Source of the DNA: Cyrtodaria siliqua
Taxonomy: Eukaryota; Mollusca; Bivalvia; Adapedonta; Hiatellidae
Direction of reading: 5' to 3'
Length of the DNA stretch: 64,000 nt
NCBI GenBank assembly: GCA_037043455.1
Contig: JAWPHD010000240.1
Location: 310,001-374,000, forward strand
Position numbers and translations under genes: made by a program
In this document: one piece after another, positions 10,256 to 20,406 of the stretch
How the letters are laid out: each line of letters begins with the position of its first letter
Numbering within the stretch: position 1 is the stretch's first letter
Notes under the pieces: generated by a model
Databases searched by the model: none
The model's input: only the letters and a program-made list of their open reading frames with translations
Told to the model about the DNA's origin: nothing

Positions 10256-11145
10256 TGACCCCTAGCCAGTCTATCTTGCTGTCCGTTCGACCAATTTGTC
10301 TCATTTCGACATTCACTGGCAAAGTGACCTATTTCTTGGCATTGCCAGCACACTAACCGTGTACGGTCGATCGGCCTACGACGGGGTTTATTTTCAGTAA
10401 TAGCATTTACTTCCCGTTTTTTCTTTCGACACTCGTCCACAACATGACCATTCTTATGACAATAAGAACATTTGTGCCTCCTTAAATGGTCAACTTCCAT
10501 AGGCTGTTCATGTGTCGGTTCATTATTCTGGTAATGATGACCTGCCCTTAAATGAAACCTCTTTCTAAGGTTCTGTTCTGCTGTTGCAGTAGCAATTGCA
10601 TCTTGCAACGTGTTTGGGTTGGTTCGCATGACTCGAAGTTTCATTCCATCATCATGGAGACCATCGATAAAATACCCTATCAATTGTCTATCCCTAACAT
10701 CTTGGGCCTGCCCTGCAAAGGCGTCATCACCTAAGGCAATACGACGTTCGGCATATACCTGAATTGTTTCATTACGTTTTTGAAGGACTTTGCGTAGTAA
10801 CAAAAGTGCATGTTGTGGGTCAACAACTTCAGCGAAACGAGCTTGAAGTTCTGCTTTAACTTGTGCCCATGTGTGGGTAGGGTTTGCATCCATATACCTT
10901 TTCAAGAAATCACTAACGGGACCCTTACTTGCCTGATAAGCAACCAATTTAATACTGTTATGTGCCATGCCAACTAACAAAGAGTATTTCTCAATACTTT
11001 TTATCCAATCCTTAAATAATTTGCTTTCCCCCTCAAATGGCGTAATGACTTTGGCTACACCCTGAGCCCCCATGGTTGTTGTTAACCCCGTAAGCTGGTC
11101 ACCCATTACCCTAAACATATTTGCAAACTCTGTCTGTTCAGCCAT
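10228..11145 (-). CDS. gag: Gag polyprotein of the Ty3/gypsy element
   Basis: A 305-codon open frame, apparently intact. The N-terminal two thirds is helical and capsid-like, with FEGESKLFKDWIKSIEKY near residues 37-54, a typical retrotransposon gag start of capsid. The C-terminal third is basic and holds two CCHC zinc knuckles (CX2CX4HX4C) at residues 226-239 and 266-279, which bind the RNA genome. The Met at 11145 follows about 215 bp of leader after the 5' LTR and is the first Met of the frame. The end of the gene overlaps the protease frame by 27 nt from the slippery site. Confidence 0.92.
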   Translation of the reverse strand: MAEQTEFANMFRVMGDQLTGLTTTMGAQGVAKVITPFEGESKLFKDWIKSIEKYSLLVGMAHNSIKLVAYQASKGPVSDFLKRYMDANPTHTWAQVKAELQARFAEVVDPQHALLLLRKVLQKRNETIQVYAERRIALGDDAFAGQAQDVRDRQLIGYFIDGLHDDGMKLRVMRTNPNTLQDAIATATAEQNLRKRFHLRAGHHYQNNEPTHEQPMEVDHLRRHKCSYCHKNGHVVDECRKKKREVNAITENKPRRRPIDRTRLVCWQCQEIGHFASECRNETNWSNGQQDRLARGQLNDSAPLM

Positions 11146-11333
11146 ATTTGTTAGAGTAATACAGTAAAGCTACTCACGTTAGTCGAATATGCCTCCAGTT
11201 CTTCTTGCAGGTATTGCACAATTGTCACCAACCGTCAATAAAGTTCATTTATGATCGACTATTGTCCACACACATGTTCAAAATCCACAACACCAAGTTC
11301 GCAGTGTTAATTATGTCGAATTAACACATAATC

Positions 11334-11351
11334 CTGATCACGATAGCACCA
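11334..11351 (-). other. Candidate primer binding site
   Basis: On the minus strand, nine bases past the 5' LTR, the sequence reads TGGTGCTATCGTGATCAG. It begins with TGG, complementary to the CCA end of a tRNA. I cannot say which tRNA. Confidence 0.55.
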
Positions 11352-11360
11352 AAGAAGTCC

Positions 11361-11789
11361 TGTAACACTCTATGTCACCAGGGCATTAATAATTAACAAG
11401 TCCAGACTTTTAAACACACGTTTTAATAATCTGTAAAACTAACCCATTTCTGACCGTATAGTGATAACCCTAACAGATGTTACTCATCAAATCTCTACAT
11501 TCTCAGACAATATCTAACAACCTCCGACTCTCACAGACTCTCTAAAACTACCAATATATACCTGCATGCACGTGCCGTAATATTATTGGATTTCGACATA
11601 TTTATTCAATTGGATCAACGCTATACTCCGCCTACCCTGTATATCTGAGTAAGCTAATATAATATCTGCTATTTGAGAGGCAAATCCCAAATTGTAGAAT
11701 AATGGTCATTTACTATTAACTGTGATATACTTCTACTACTTGTTATTAAAATATTATTATTACTTATTAAAGGGTATGGTAGTGTTACA
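11361..11789 (-). repeat. 5' LTR of the Ty3/gypsy element
   Basis: 429 bp, nearly identical to 5654-6088, with TGTAAC/GTTACA ends. It would hold the promoter. No TATA box is assigned with confidence, though TATA-like strings occur near 11560. Confidence 0.95.
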
Positions 11790-12167
11790 CAAGTTGTTAC
11801 AAAACAGCTATTTAAACTAAGATGGCCACCGGCAGCCATGTTTAACGTCGAATCAAAACACAACAAGGACCAACATCATGTCATGCTGATCATTTTAGAA
11901 AAAGTTTCATATCAATACAACTTATAGCTACAAACTTGTTTTTTAAAAATCTATTTTTAACTTTGGCAGCCATCTTGGATTTCACATCAACGTGAATTTT
12001 TGCTAGAATCAACTAGACATCATGGGCAACATTCCTGTAAAGTTTCATGAAAATCCACCTTGTAGTTTCAGAGGAGTAGTCGCTACAAAAAAGGTTTACG
12101 GGCAGACAGACAGACGGACGGACACCGCACCATGGCATAAACTCTGCTGATCTTTGATCATTAGAAC
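11790..12167. repeat. Right part of the split 320-bp-family element
   Basis: Continues 5280-5653 after the LTR element. It ends with GACAGACAGACGGACGGACA, then AAACTCTGCTGATC / GATCATTAGAACT, a degraded terminal hairpin. Confidence 0.8.
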
Positions 12168-13765
12168 TAACAAGAGGCCAATGACCTTGAAGCTCCACTG
12201 ATAGATTTTGACTGTCCTTTTAATTTGGACCAGTCCATTTGTAGTACAAAGGGGTGTTTCGATCAAATGACTGATGAGCGCCAAGACAGTTAAACCCTGA
12301 TCAGCCTGCAAGATGTCGTGCCAGTTATTTTGGTTAAGGTTCCAAATCAATATCACTTATATTTTTTGAGAAGTAGTCACCACAAAATCGCATTTTTTAA
12401 ATCTATTTTTAACCATTGCGGCCATCTTGAATTTCCGACCGACCTGAACTTTTGCTAGGATCAACTAGACATCAAGAGCAACATTCCTGTGAAGTTTCAT
12501 GAAAATCCGTCGGGGAGTTTCAGAGGAGTGGTCACAAGTTTTCGTTATATAACTCTATGTAAACAAAGATGGCCACTGGCGGCCATGTTAAATGTCAAAT
12601 CAAAATAATTTTTGACAAGGATCAACATCATGTTGATCATTTTAGAAAAAGTCCAATATCAATATCAATTATAGTTTTCAAGTAGTCACTAAAGACGTAC
12701 CCCAAGGTTCCGTCTTCGGGCCAATTCTCTTTCTACTATACATACATAAATGACCTACTCAAAATAATTTTCGACAAGGATCAACATCATGTCATACTGA
12801 AGCTGGCGGCCATGTTTAACGTCAAATCAAAATAATTTTTGACAAGGATCAACATCATGTCATACTGATCATTTTAGAAAAAGTCCCATATCAATATCAC
12901 TTATAGTTTTCAAGAAATAGTCGCTACAACCTTGTACTTTGAAAATCTATTTTTAGCCATGGCGGCCATCTTGAATTTCCGGCCGACCTGAAATTTTGCT
13001 AGGATCAATTAGACATCAAGAGCAACATTCCTGTGAAGTTTCATGAAAATCCGTAGAGGAATTACAGAGGAGTAGTTGCTACAAGTTTTCATTATATAAC
13101 TATGTAAACAAAGATGGCCGCTGGCAGCTATGTTTAACATTGAATCAAAATAATTTTCCACAAGGACCAACATGATGTCATACTGATCATTTTAGGAAAA
13201 GACGCATATCAATATCGCTTACAGTTTTCAAGAAGTAGTCGCTACAAACTTGTTTTTTGAAAATTATTTGTAGCCGTGGCAGCCATCTTGAATTTCGGGC
13301 CGACCTGAAATTTTGCTAGGATTCATTAGACATCAAGAGCAACATTCCTGTGAAGTTTCATGAAAATCCGTCAAGTAGTTTCAGAGGAGTAGTCGCTACA
13401 AGTTTTCGTTATATAACTCTATGTAAACAAAGATGGCCACTGGCGACTATGTTTAGCGTCGCATCAAAATAATTTTCGACAAGGATCAACATCATTCCAT
13501 ACTGATCATTTTAGAAAAAGTCCCATATCAATATCACTTATAGTTTTCAAGAAGTACCCGCTACTAACTTGTTTTATGAAAAACTATTTTTAGCTGTGGC
13601 GGCCATCTTGAATTTCACATTAACATGAATTTTTGCTAGGATCAACTAGACTTCATGGGTAACATTTCTGTAAAGTTTCATGAAAATCCATTCAGTAGTT
13701 TCAGAGGAGTAGTCGCTACAAAAAAAAGTTAAGCTCTGCTGATCTCTGATCGGTAGAGCTAAAAA
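12168..13765. repeat. 320-bp-unit tandem element, about five degraded units
   Basis: Begins AACAAGAGGCCAATGACCTT and ends with AGCTCTGCTGATC / GATCGGTAGAGCT. Between these ends lie units with GATGGCCACTGGCGGCCATG, TGATCATTTTAGAAAAAGTC and GCGGCCATCTTGAATTTCC landmarks. The matching inverted sequence at start and end, plus a 3' hairpin, resembles Helentron-type non-autonomous elements (HINEs). Confidence 0.75.
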
Positions 13766-14340
13766 TGAAACCAGTCTCTTGCAGTTTGAGATTTTTTTTT
13801 AAGATTCCTCTATGTAACTATGTAACACTGTGACCCACGAGGCTGGGCCAGATTTGACCCCAGGGTCACCATTTGAACAAACTTGGTAGGGTACCATAAG
13901 CTGATGTAGCATGCAATATATTTCTAAAGATGTTTCCTACATAAGTCTAGGTAAAACATGCAAGACCTCGATATACAAACTTTGGTCCATTGGTGCACAA
14001 CCATTTTTGACCCCGGGACTTTATTTGAAACAAACTTGATAGCCTAGGGATTGGCGATTATTAATAAAGAAAAATTGGTTCTTGAGAAGATTTTTTAAGG
14101 ATTCAACCTTTTATGGTTATGGTGGTCATCCTGGACGTCGCGTTGACCTAATTTTAATAAATTTGAAAATCACTGACCTCTGGATCATCCATGTGAAGTT
14201 TGGTCAAAATTGACCAAACGGTTACTGAGATGTCGTTTGAAGCAATTGTTGACAGACCGTCGACGGACAATGGACGAAATGTGATCATATGAGTTAACAA
14301 GATGCTCAAGTATTGCAGAGCAATACACGTCCCCTACCTG
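13766..14340. repeat. Degraded dispersed repeat
   Basis: Contains GTGACCCACGAGGCTGGGCC and a later GACAGACCGTCGACGGACA-like end, the same kind of end as the other tandem families. Unit structure is not clear. Confidence 0.45.
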
Positions 14341-14870
14341 GCATTTTTTTTTTATTAACAGTGACCTTGACCATAAATGCAGTCCCAAACTTCTTTTCAT
14401 ATATGCCACCTACTATTTTTTAGTAACAGTGAACTTGACCTTGAACTCAGTGCCCCCAAATGCAATCCCAAGCTTCCTTTTCCAATAAGCTACCTACCCA
14501 TAAAGATTTATTACAATATCTCATTCCTAACTAAAGTTAAAGAGTGGAAACTGTTTTTCTATTTTTAGTAAAAGTGACCTTGACCCCAGTGGCCTCAAAT
14601 GCATTCCCAAACTTGCTTTTCATATAAGCTACCTACAAACCAAGTTCCAGGTCAATACCTCATTCCAAGCTAATGTTATCGAGCGGAAACCAATTTTCTA
14701 CTTTTAGTAACATTGACCTTGACCTTGATCTCAGTGATCCCAAATGCAATCCCAAGCTTCCTGTTCATATAAGCTACCTACCCATATAGTTTCATTCCAA
14801 TATATTATCATTCCTAACTAGTTATATGAGCGGAAACCATTTTTCAATTTTTAGTAAGTGTATTTTTTAC
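14341..14870 (+). repeat. Approximately 138-bp tandem repeat with GTGACCTTGACC core
   Basis: Four diverged units, each with AGTGACCTTGACC or a close variant, then CAATCCCAAGCTTCC and ATAAGCTACCTACC. This is a third independent family built around the TGACCTTGACC string. Confidence 0.75.
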
Positions 14871-15145
14871 AATTTCTGTTGCCACAGCAACCACAGTTTT
14901 TGACATATCAATAAAATAAAATTATATGCATCGCCTCACTCCCTTTTACCTACACACAAATTTTCATTATCTTAAGTATTTCTTTTGTGGGGCAAATACG
15001 CCCATAGTTGGCAAGGTTAACTTCCAGGTTAAACCTTTTGCAAAGAGAAATAATTCAAACAATATGAATCAGAGAGTTAATGGGCCTTCATAGGATCATG
15101 ATGAAGATGTGTGCACAGTTTCATTGTTGTACACGTAATACTTGA
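14871..15145. repeat. Left part of an approximately 150-200 bp degraded tandem repeat
   Basis: Shares AATCAGAG-GTTA-TGGGCCTT and GAAGATGTGTRCACRGTTTC with 15340-15410, so it is one copy of a repeat interrupted by the small MITE at 15146. Confidence 0.55.
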
Positions 15146-15279
15146 CAGGGGCGTTCCTGGGGCTAATTTAGGTATACGCACCATCGAGTTTTTGATTCAT
15201 TTTTAGCCTTTTTTATTCGTTTGCTTCTTTAATAGCCTGTACGCACGTGCGTCAGTGCATATGCCCAGGTACGCCCCTG
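15146..15279. mobile_element. 134-bp hAT-like MITE with 5-bp target duplication
   Basis: Ends CAGGGGCGTTCCTGGG and CCCAGGTACGCCCCTG are inverted copies with one mismatch. The flanks CTTGA (15141-15145) and CTTGA (15280-15284) are a 5-bp duplication of the host repeat. The termini and TSD length fit hAT elements of the 5-bp TSD type. Confidence 0.8.
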
Positions 15280-15500
15280 CTTGAAAGTTATTACCAATCA
15301 CTTGTAAAAGACAATGTTCAAAGGGAATCATTTAAAAATACAAATCAGAGTTATGGGCCTTTATCAGATGTATTCACTGGATGAAGCTGAAGATGTGTAC
15401 ACGGTTTCAGTGTAATTCGAAAGTTATTAGCGACTATCAGTTGTCAGGTATAAGTTAATGGACAGACAACGCCATTACATAATGCGTCTCTAAGGGCGTA
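15280..15500. repeat. Right part of the degraded tandem repeat
   Basis: Resumes the copy interrupted at 15145. It ends near GACAGACAACGCCATTACAT and GTCTCTAAGGGCGTATAAAA. Confidence 0.5.
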
Positions 15501-15664
15501 TAAAACTAGTTCTAAAATGATTTAATAGACTGTTCATAGTCATTTTAAAATCCCATGAGATCTGTATGGATTCCTTACTGGAAAACAGAAAACTGTTATA
15601 CTGTTATTTTTTTATTATTAAATATGATAGCACATGATGAATTATATACAATACAATGAATTAT

Positions 15665-16190
15665 ACAGATATGAATTGAATTGAAATGGGTTTTAAGGCA
15701 CACCAAACATGAAAGGTTATATGGCGCCTAACAGGAATGAATCCTCCATTTAAATCAGGATAAAATATGGAGATAACCTTCTTACCTGCAGTTTGCAGAG
15801 TTGCTGCAAATTCTATAGTAGACAGTCCATTTATGATGGAGCCACATTTACACGTGCGGTGTCATAATAAAGACCTTGAATGAATTGAATTGGGGTATTA
15901 TGGCGCACCAACAAAAGAAAGGTTATATGGTGCCAAACAGGGATGAACATGCCAGGCTCTTCCTCCATTTACATCTACCGGTAGATAAAATATGGAGAAT
16001 GACGGCGTGTTTGTGAGATTTCTGCACAGATATGACACCTACTCTATGTATACAATGACCAAAATACAATGAATTGAATTGAATTGGAGTTTTAAGGCGC
16101 ACCAACACATGAAAGGTTTTACCCCTCTGCCTTTCCCTCCAACGGGATCTGCTGTGGCCCTATTATTTGCCCCGGAACCACACGGGCAAA
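15665..16190 (-). mobile_element. Three SINE-like copies with (ATTCA)n-type tails
   Basis: GAATTGAATTG followed by TTTTAAGGCGCACCAACA-type sequence occurs near 15670, 15883 and 16072. On the minus strand this is a retroposon 3' end followed by a TTCAATTCAATT tail. Copies share ATATGGCGCCTAACAGG and CCTCCATTTAAATC. Another copy lies at 62808, and an unrelated retroposon with a similar tail is at 36186. No Pol III A/B boxes were located, so SINE is inferred from the tail. Confidence 0.6.
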
Positions 16191-16199
16191 ATACAATGA

Positions 16200-17896
16200 C
16201 ATATAAAGATATGACATCTTGCCAATATTGATTTTAAACAACTCAATACATTATAACAAAATAGTTTCTTCCATTGGACAGTCTTTTAAAAAGGTAGGAG
16301 GGCTTAAGGCTAGAGCTATTTTTTTTCACTCCTACCCTCAACATATTCTTTTATAAAATACCATTACCCCACTACCAATATATACTCCTCTGACAATAAT
16401 TTAAGGAACATTTTCAGATTTCGGTCCTTTTTTTGTGCTGTTATTTAACTGTTTACTTTTTTTGTGCTGGCAATTTTTAAGCTTAGTTGTATGTTTTTAC
16501 ATTTGTTACATTTTAATACACATCTTAACTTTTCATATGAATATGAAATCCATAATATTACAGATGTAATTATTACTGTTCTATTTTGTGGTCCTTAAAT
16601 TATTTTGAGGAGTATATGAAAAAATAAATGTATGCAGGGCTCAAGCTTAGCAGTTTTATCAACTGTCATTCTTTTGAAATTTGATAAAAAATAGGATAAC
16701 TGTCATTTTTTTGAAATTTGATAAAAAATAAACTGGCAAATTAGGCCATCCTTAAAAAAATATGTTTGTTTACTGGGATTTTGAGAAACTGACTGGCAAA
16801 ATGCCAGTAAAACAGCTAACAGAAATTATGACACAATCTAAAATAACTAAAATGTATCAACCATAAAAATACACATACAGATCCGACAAACTATATATAA
16901 GCGCGAATAACAAAAAAAGTATACACAAGAAATTTGTCCTAACATGAACATGCATGTATAAACTGAAAAATGTTTGGGCGTTTTTAAGTAGCGCACGGCA
17001 ATCCTGGCGGTGGCATCCGCAATTACAAAAATCGACATGAGACGAGCATCTGCAAAAAGTGTCCGTTTCGTCTTCCTGTGCAATTTTCTAAATATTCAAT
17101 CTACTGTATGTGTTTGTTATGTATGCTTCTCAGTGGTCATTGTTTTTGATTGCTAAACATTGAGTTATAAGGAGTTATTTCCCTTTGCTGACACCAGCTT
17201 GGTTGAAATGAGTGAACCACTACAGGGCAAGGTATTATCCAGATTGTGCATGCTGGGGTATACTTTATAAGAAAGCCATCCACAGTTTGACTGATACTTT
17301 TATGAAATACTAGTATTCATAGCAGCCAGATAGACCAGTCAAAGTAGCATGGGGGAAATACCTTTTTGAGGAAATTCATGCGAGGACAAATAGCTGTGTA
17401 GTAAATACATGTAGTAAAGAAATAAACAATAAAAACAAGTGCATGGCTCTAGACAGTTAAGGAAGTATGCGCTTATCTGTGGTACATCAGTAATTTAAAC
17501 GTGTGTCGCCTGCCGTGTGCTTATTTCACCAAGTACAATCTAACTACGAAGTTTGAAGACACCGGGTGCAATTCTTCATGAATTAGGGAGCAGTTTTTTT
17601 CCAAGTGTTACTAGTTTAAGAAAAGAGGCATAAATCTGCATTGGATAATTGACAAGGAAGAACTGTATAAAGGTTTATGACCAAAGGTCAATATTTTGCC
17701 AAGTTATGAGCTAGGTTAGGTTTCGGGTTAAAATTTTATGAAAAGGGGGGATAACTGCTGAAATGAAAGCCAGGCATAAGGGGCCAAAATGACAGTCAGT
17801 GTTATTCAACATATGTAACGATATTTCTTCAGTTAAGATGAGTAAGTGTGGGAAATTTCATGAACATAGGTCATAAACAAGTATGAGATAACCATA
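16200..17896. other. Single-copy intergenic stretch, no supported gene
   Basis: No recognised repeat or coding frame. A short GC-richer island around 16980-17080 has an open minus-strand frame (16847-17083) without family resemblance. It lies downstream of the host gene's last exon. Confidence 0.4.
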
Positions 17897-18342
17897 TTAA
17901 AGGGACATACGGCAATCTTGATTTGTTTGAAAATCACAGCGTCCTGTTAGTTTTCGACATAGCCTGTATATTTACAATCGATAATAACTATTCGAACAGT
18001 TCAAAGCAGATTGTTTTTACATATCACTTAATTCTGATAATATTGTACCAATAATATATTTAAAAATTTGGTTGACTATTGAAGAAAATTGTAATTTCAA
18101 ATTTTTACTTAATTATAGGCAGGCAGTTTTAAAGTCAAAATGAGGCAGGCTTATTAAATCCGAGGTGTTTATTAAATCGAGGTGTTTATGACATCGTTTT
18201 GTTTATTAAATCGAGGTGTTTATTACAGTTTATTAAACTGAGGTGTTTATTAAATCGAGGTGTTTATTACATCGTGGTGTTTATTAAATCGAGGTGATTT
18301 TAATGCTTGAATAAAACTGAAGACTGCTACGTGTCCCCTTAA
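17897..18342. mobile_element. TTAA-flanked MITE containing a short minisatellite
   Basis: Left end TTAAAGGGACATACGGCAAT and right end ATGCC-like GACTGCTACGTGTCCCCTTAA are inverted copies with TTAA at both edges. This fits a TTAA-targeting class such as piggyBac or Kolobok. At 18160-18300 it holds seven or so GAGGTGTTTATTAAATC units that expanded inside the element. Confidence 0.65.
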
Positions 18343-18516
18343 GATTTGGGACAGTACTGAGTGATTTTATCACCTGAGATTTAGTTTTATGCCAACGCAT
18401 TTTAAGCCTTACCTTTTAATTTGAACTCTTATCTCTAATGATAAATGTGGGTTAAGTACTACACTTCAACAATGTGTCACTACAGTCAACTACGCAGTAT
18501 TACCTACCCTTCAATG
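18343..18516. other. Spacer between two related MITEs
   Basis: No feature seen. Confidence 0.3.
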
Positions 18517-18779
18517 TTAAAGGGACACACGGCAATCTTGATTTTTTAAAAACTCAAAGCATCCCCTTAGTTTTTCATATAACTGTTCAATCAGCAATAT
18601 TAATAAGAATAGTTTAATGCAAATTGTTTTGGCATATTATTAACTATTGGTTATTGCACCAATAAGATAGTTAAACCTATGATAATTTTAGTTAATTGTA
18701 AGCATGATACTGGTTAGATAAAATGAGATGCGAATTTCATGTGAGATAAAAATTTCAAGACTGTCATGTGTCTCTTTAA
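18517..18779. mobile_element. TTAA-flanked MITE, second copy
   Basis: Begins TTAAAGGGACACACGGCAAT and ends GTCATGTGTCTCTTTAA. Same family as 17897-18342 but without the internal minisatellite. The ends pair over about 25 bp. Confidence 0.7.
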
Positions 18780-19273
18780 AATGCAGATTTTTTTTTTTTT
18801 ATCCTCATTGCAATTTGTACATGACTGTTGAGAAACACATCTGGTCGGTGTTAGTACAACAAGCTGTGACTTGAAATAAAAGCTGAACACAGGTTTTGTG
18901 TAAAACAAGGATTGGTTTGTTCATTATGAACAAGGATGTTGCCTTGCAGTCACTTAATTTGAATGTCATTTATATAGGATTAAATAAACATGTCAGATTT
19001 CCCCAACTATTGACGAAGGCCTGAGCCAGATGATCATTTATTTTATCCTTCGAGTCTGTCTAAATCCATGACTTCTGCAAACTACAACTAAATGCATGTA
19101 TTAAAATGAAAGCCTACCCTGGACAATTATAAAAATAATTAAAACATAAAAACAGAAGTTATAAAAATAATTAAAACATAAAAACATAAGTTACCACTTG
19201 TTAATACAATAAAAATAAAAACATACAAAAACTGATAGGAAGTTATATAATTTATGTACATATAAGTTTTAGT
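18780..19273. other. AT-rich intergenic stretch
   Basis: A T-run near 18786-18800 and two AATTAAAACATAAAAAC direct repeats near 19135-19185. Nothing else seen. Confidence 0.3.
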
Positions 19274-19878
19274 TAGGGCTGTCATCGATAGAAACAATAT
19301 CGATGTATCATTGATTCTTATGTTGTCATCGATCGATGTATCATTGATTCTTACATTGTCATCGATCGATGCATCATTGATTCTTATGTTGTCATCGATC
19401 GATGTATCATTGATTCTTACATTGTCATCGATCGATGCATCATTAATTTTTACGCTGTCATCGATCAATGCATCACTGATTTTTACGTTGTCATCGATCG
19501 ATGTATAATCGATTCCTGCAACCATCTTCCTGTAATGTTCTTTTCTATTTTTTAATGTACCTATAACGATGGTTTTAAAAAAATACGTTCTAACTAGAAT
19601 TGAAACAGCGATTGCTAAAGCTGACACAAGGAAATTGTTTTGGTAAAAAGGGGTTTATCTTACTTTGACCAATTAAGAATTATAAATACCTTGTGTTAGG
19701 TATATGTGAAATGTTACAACACCCATTTATAAGCAATATATACATGATTTAACAGTTGAAATGCTTAAAATGCTGGAGCAAGTACAGCCGTAAACTTTCA
19801 GTTGATATATCATCGATATTTGTCCTTTGATATATCAATAGGGTCGATACGCTTCACACTCTATCAATGACAGCCCTA
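19274..19878. mobile_element. hAT-like MITE with TAGGGCTGTCA ends
   Basis: Ends TAGGGCTGTCATCGATAGA and TCTATCAATGACAGCCCTA are inverted copies with one mismatch. Flanking 8-mers GTTTTAGT and CTTTTTGT match at six of eight positions, as expected for an old 8-bp hAT target duplication. A minisatellite (19300-19515) has expanded next to the left end. An open minus-strand frame crossing this region (19139-19627) is an artefact of the 33-bp repeat. Confidence 0.75.
19300..19515. repeat. 33-bp minisatellite with ATCGATCGAT core
   Basis: About six to seven copies of a 33-bp unit with TCATCGATCGATGTATCATT alternating with a GCATCA variant, so the real period may be 66 bp. Each unit holds the palindrome CATCGATCGATG. 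The unit is a multiple of three and open on both strands. Confidence 0.9.
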
Positions 19879-19992
19879 CTTTTTGTGTTTATGGCCTCAG
19901 AATCTCCCATATTGTTTCTCATTTTTCTATTTTTTCACGATGTACACCAAAAACTATGACAACACAAAAACTTAAATTGTACACCATACAAA

Positions 19993-20247
19993 TTAAAGAG
20001 ACATGGCAATCTTGAAGTATTTATAGAGTAATCTAGGAAGTAACTGCACCTCATACTAGTCAGTATCCGTTTGACCTAGAAACTGCTTGGATATAATTTT
20101 AATAAAGTAAAACAAATTCAACTTAAAGATTTAAATTTTCCTTCATTATTCTTAAATATATTATAAGTGTAATATAATGAACAATTGGTAAGATGCAAAA
20201 ACAATTTAAAATAATAATAATGAATTAAAGAAATCGAGATTGCCCTA
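19993..20247. mobile_element. Degraded TTAA-type MITE in the gene's 3' flank
   Basis: Left end TTAAAGAGACATGGCAATCT resembles the copies at 17.9 and 18.5 kb. A weaker inverted match (CGAGATTGCC) occurs near 20235. It lies just downstream of the host gene's stop codon and may be transcribed in the 3' UTR. An ATTAAA signal on the minus strand lies at 20098-20103. Confidence 0.45.
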
Positions 20248-20338
20248 ATATTAGCGCATCTTCCAGATAAACCCTTCTTTTTTGCAATAGAAGGCATGTT
20301 CTTTTCGTTGTTGTATTTGTTCGCTAGTTGTGCACCTT

Positions 20339-20406
20339 CTACTGATTGTACCCATAGTGGACTGGATTCCCAGTGGATTGGGTGGATGACATCATCACAG
20401 TTGTCT
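20339..20406 (-). CDS. Last coding exon of a Shisa/CYYR1-like membrane protein
   Basis: The exon starts after a good acceptor (minus strand CTTATCTGTATTTCAG) and supplies two bases that complete the codon left open by the exon at 33687-33820. It then encodes 21 residues and a TAG stop. The tail ends STGNPVHYGYNQ: short, polar and tyrosine-containing, as is usual for cytoplasmic tails of small type I membrane proteins. The acceptor and first 26 nt of this exon are the template of the 46-bp minisatellite that starts immediately upstream. Phase agreement and the acceptor support it; no transcript is available here. Confidence 0.7.

Larger units (their letters stand above)
5654..11789 (-). mobile_element. 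Ty3/gypsy LTR retrotransposon, full length but defective
   Basis: A 6136-bp element on the minus strand, flanked by LTRs that begin TGTAAC and end GTTACA and by the 4-bp target duplication CAAG (5650-5653 and 11790-11793). The target is the sequence TCGCTACAAGTTTT inside the 320-bp repeat family. Order on the minus strand is LTR, primer site, gag, protease, RT, RNase H, acidic tail, LTR. The protease-RT-RNase H order and the motifs place it in Ty3/gypsy (Metaviridae). No integrase domain was found, and pol is broken by at least three frame changes. Because the LTRs differ by only about three substitutions and one 6-bp indel, insertion was recent. Mobilisation may therefore have relied on proteins from relatives. 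Confidence 0.95.

Noticed and set aside
12096..12356. Minus-strand frames crossing CGGACGGAC ends, also at 50040-50267 and 56533-56727
   Set aside because: Similar frames such as SVRPSV recur at every copy of the GACGGACGGAC terminal, so they are repeat artefacts.
16847..17083. 78-codon minus-strand frame in a GC-richer island
   Set aside because: No motif or splice sites that support it.
19139..19627. 162-codon frame with an 11-residue INDASIDDNVR-type repeat
   Set aside because: It runs through a hAT-like terminal repeat and the 33-bp minisatellite, and the opposite strand is also open.
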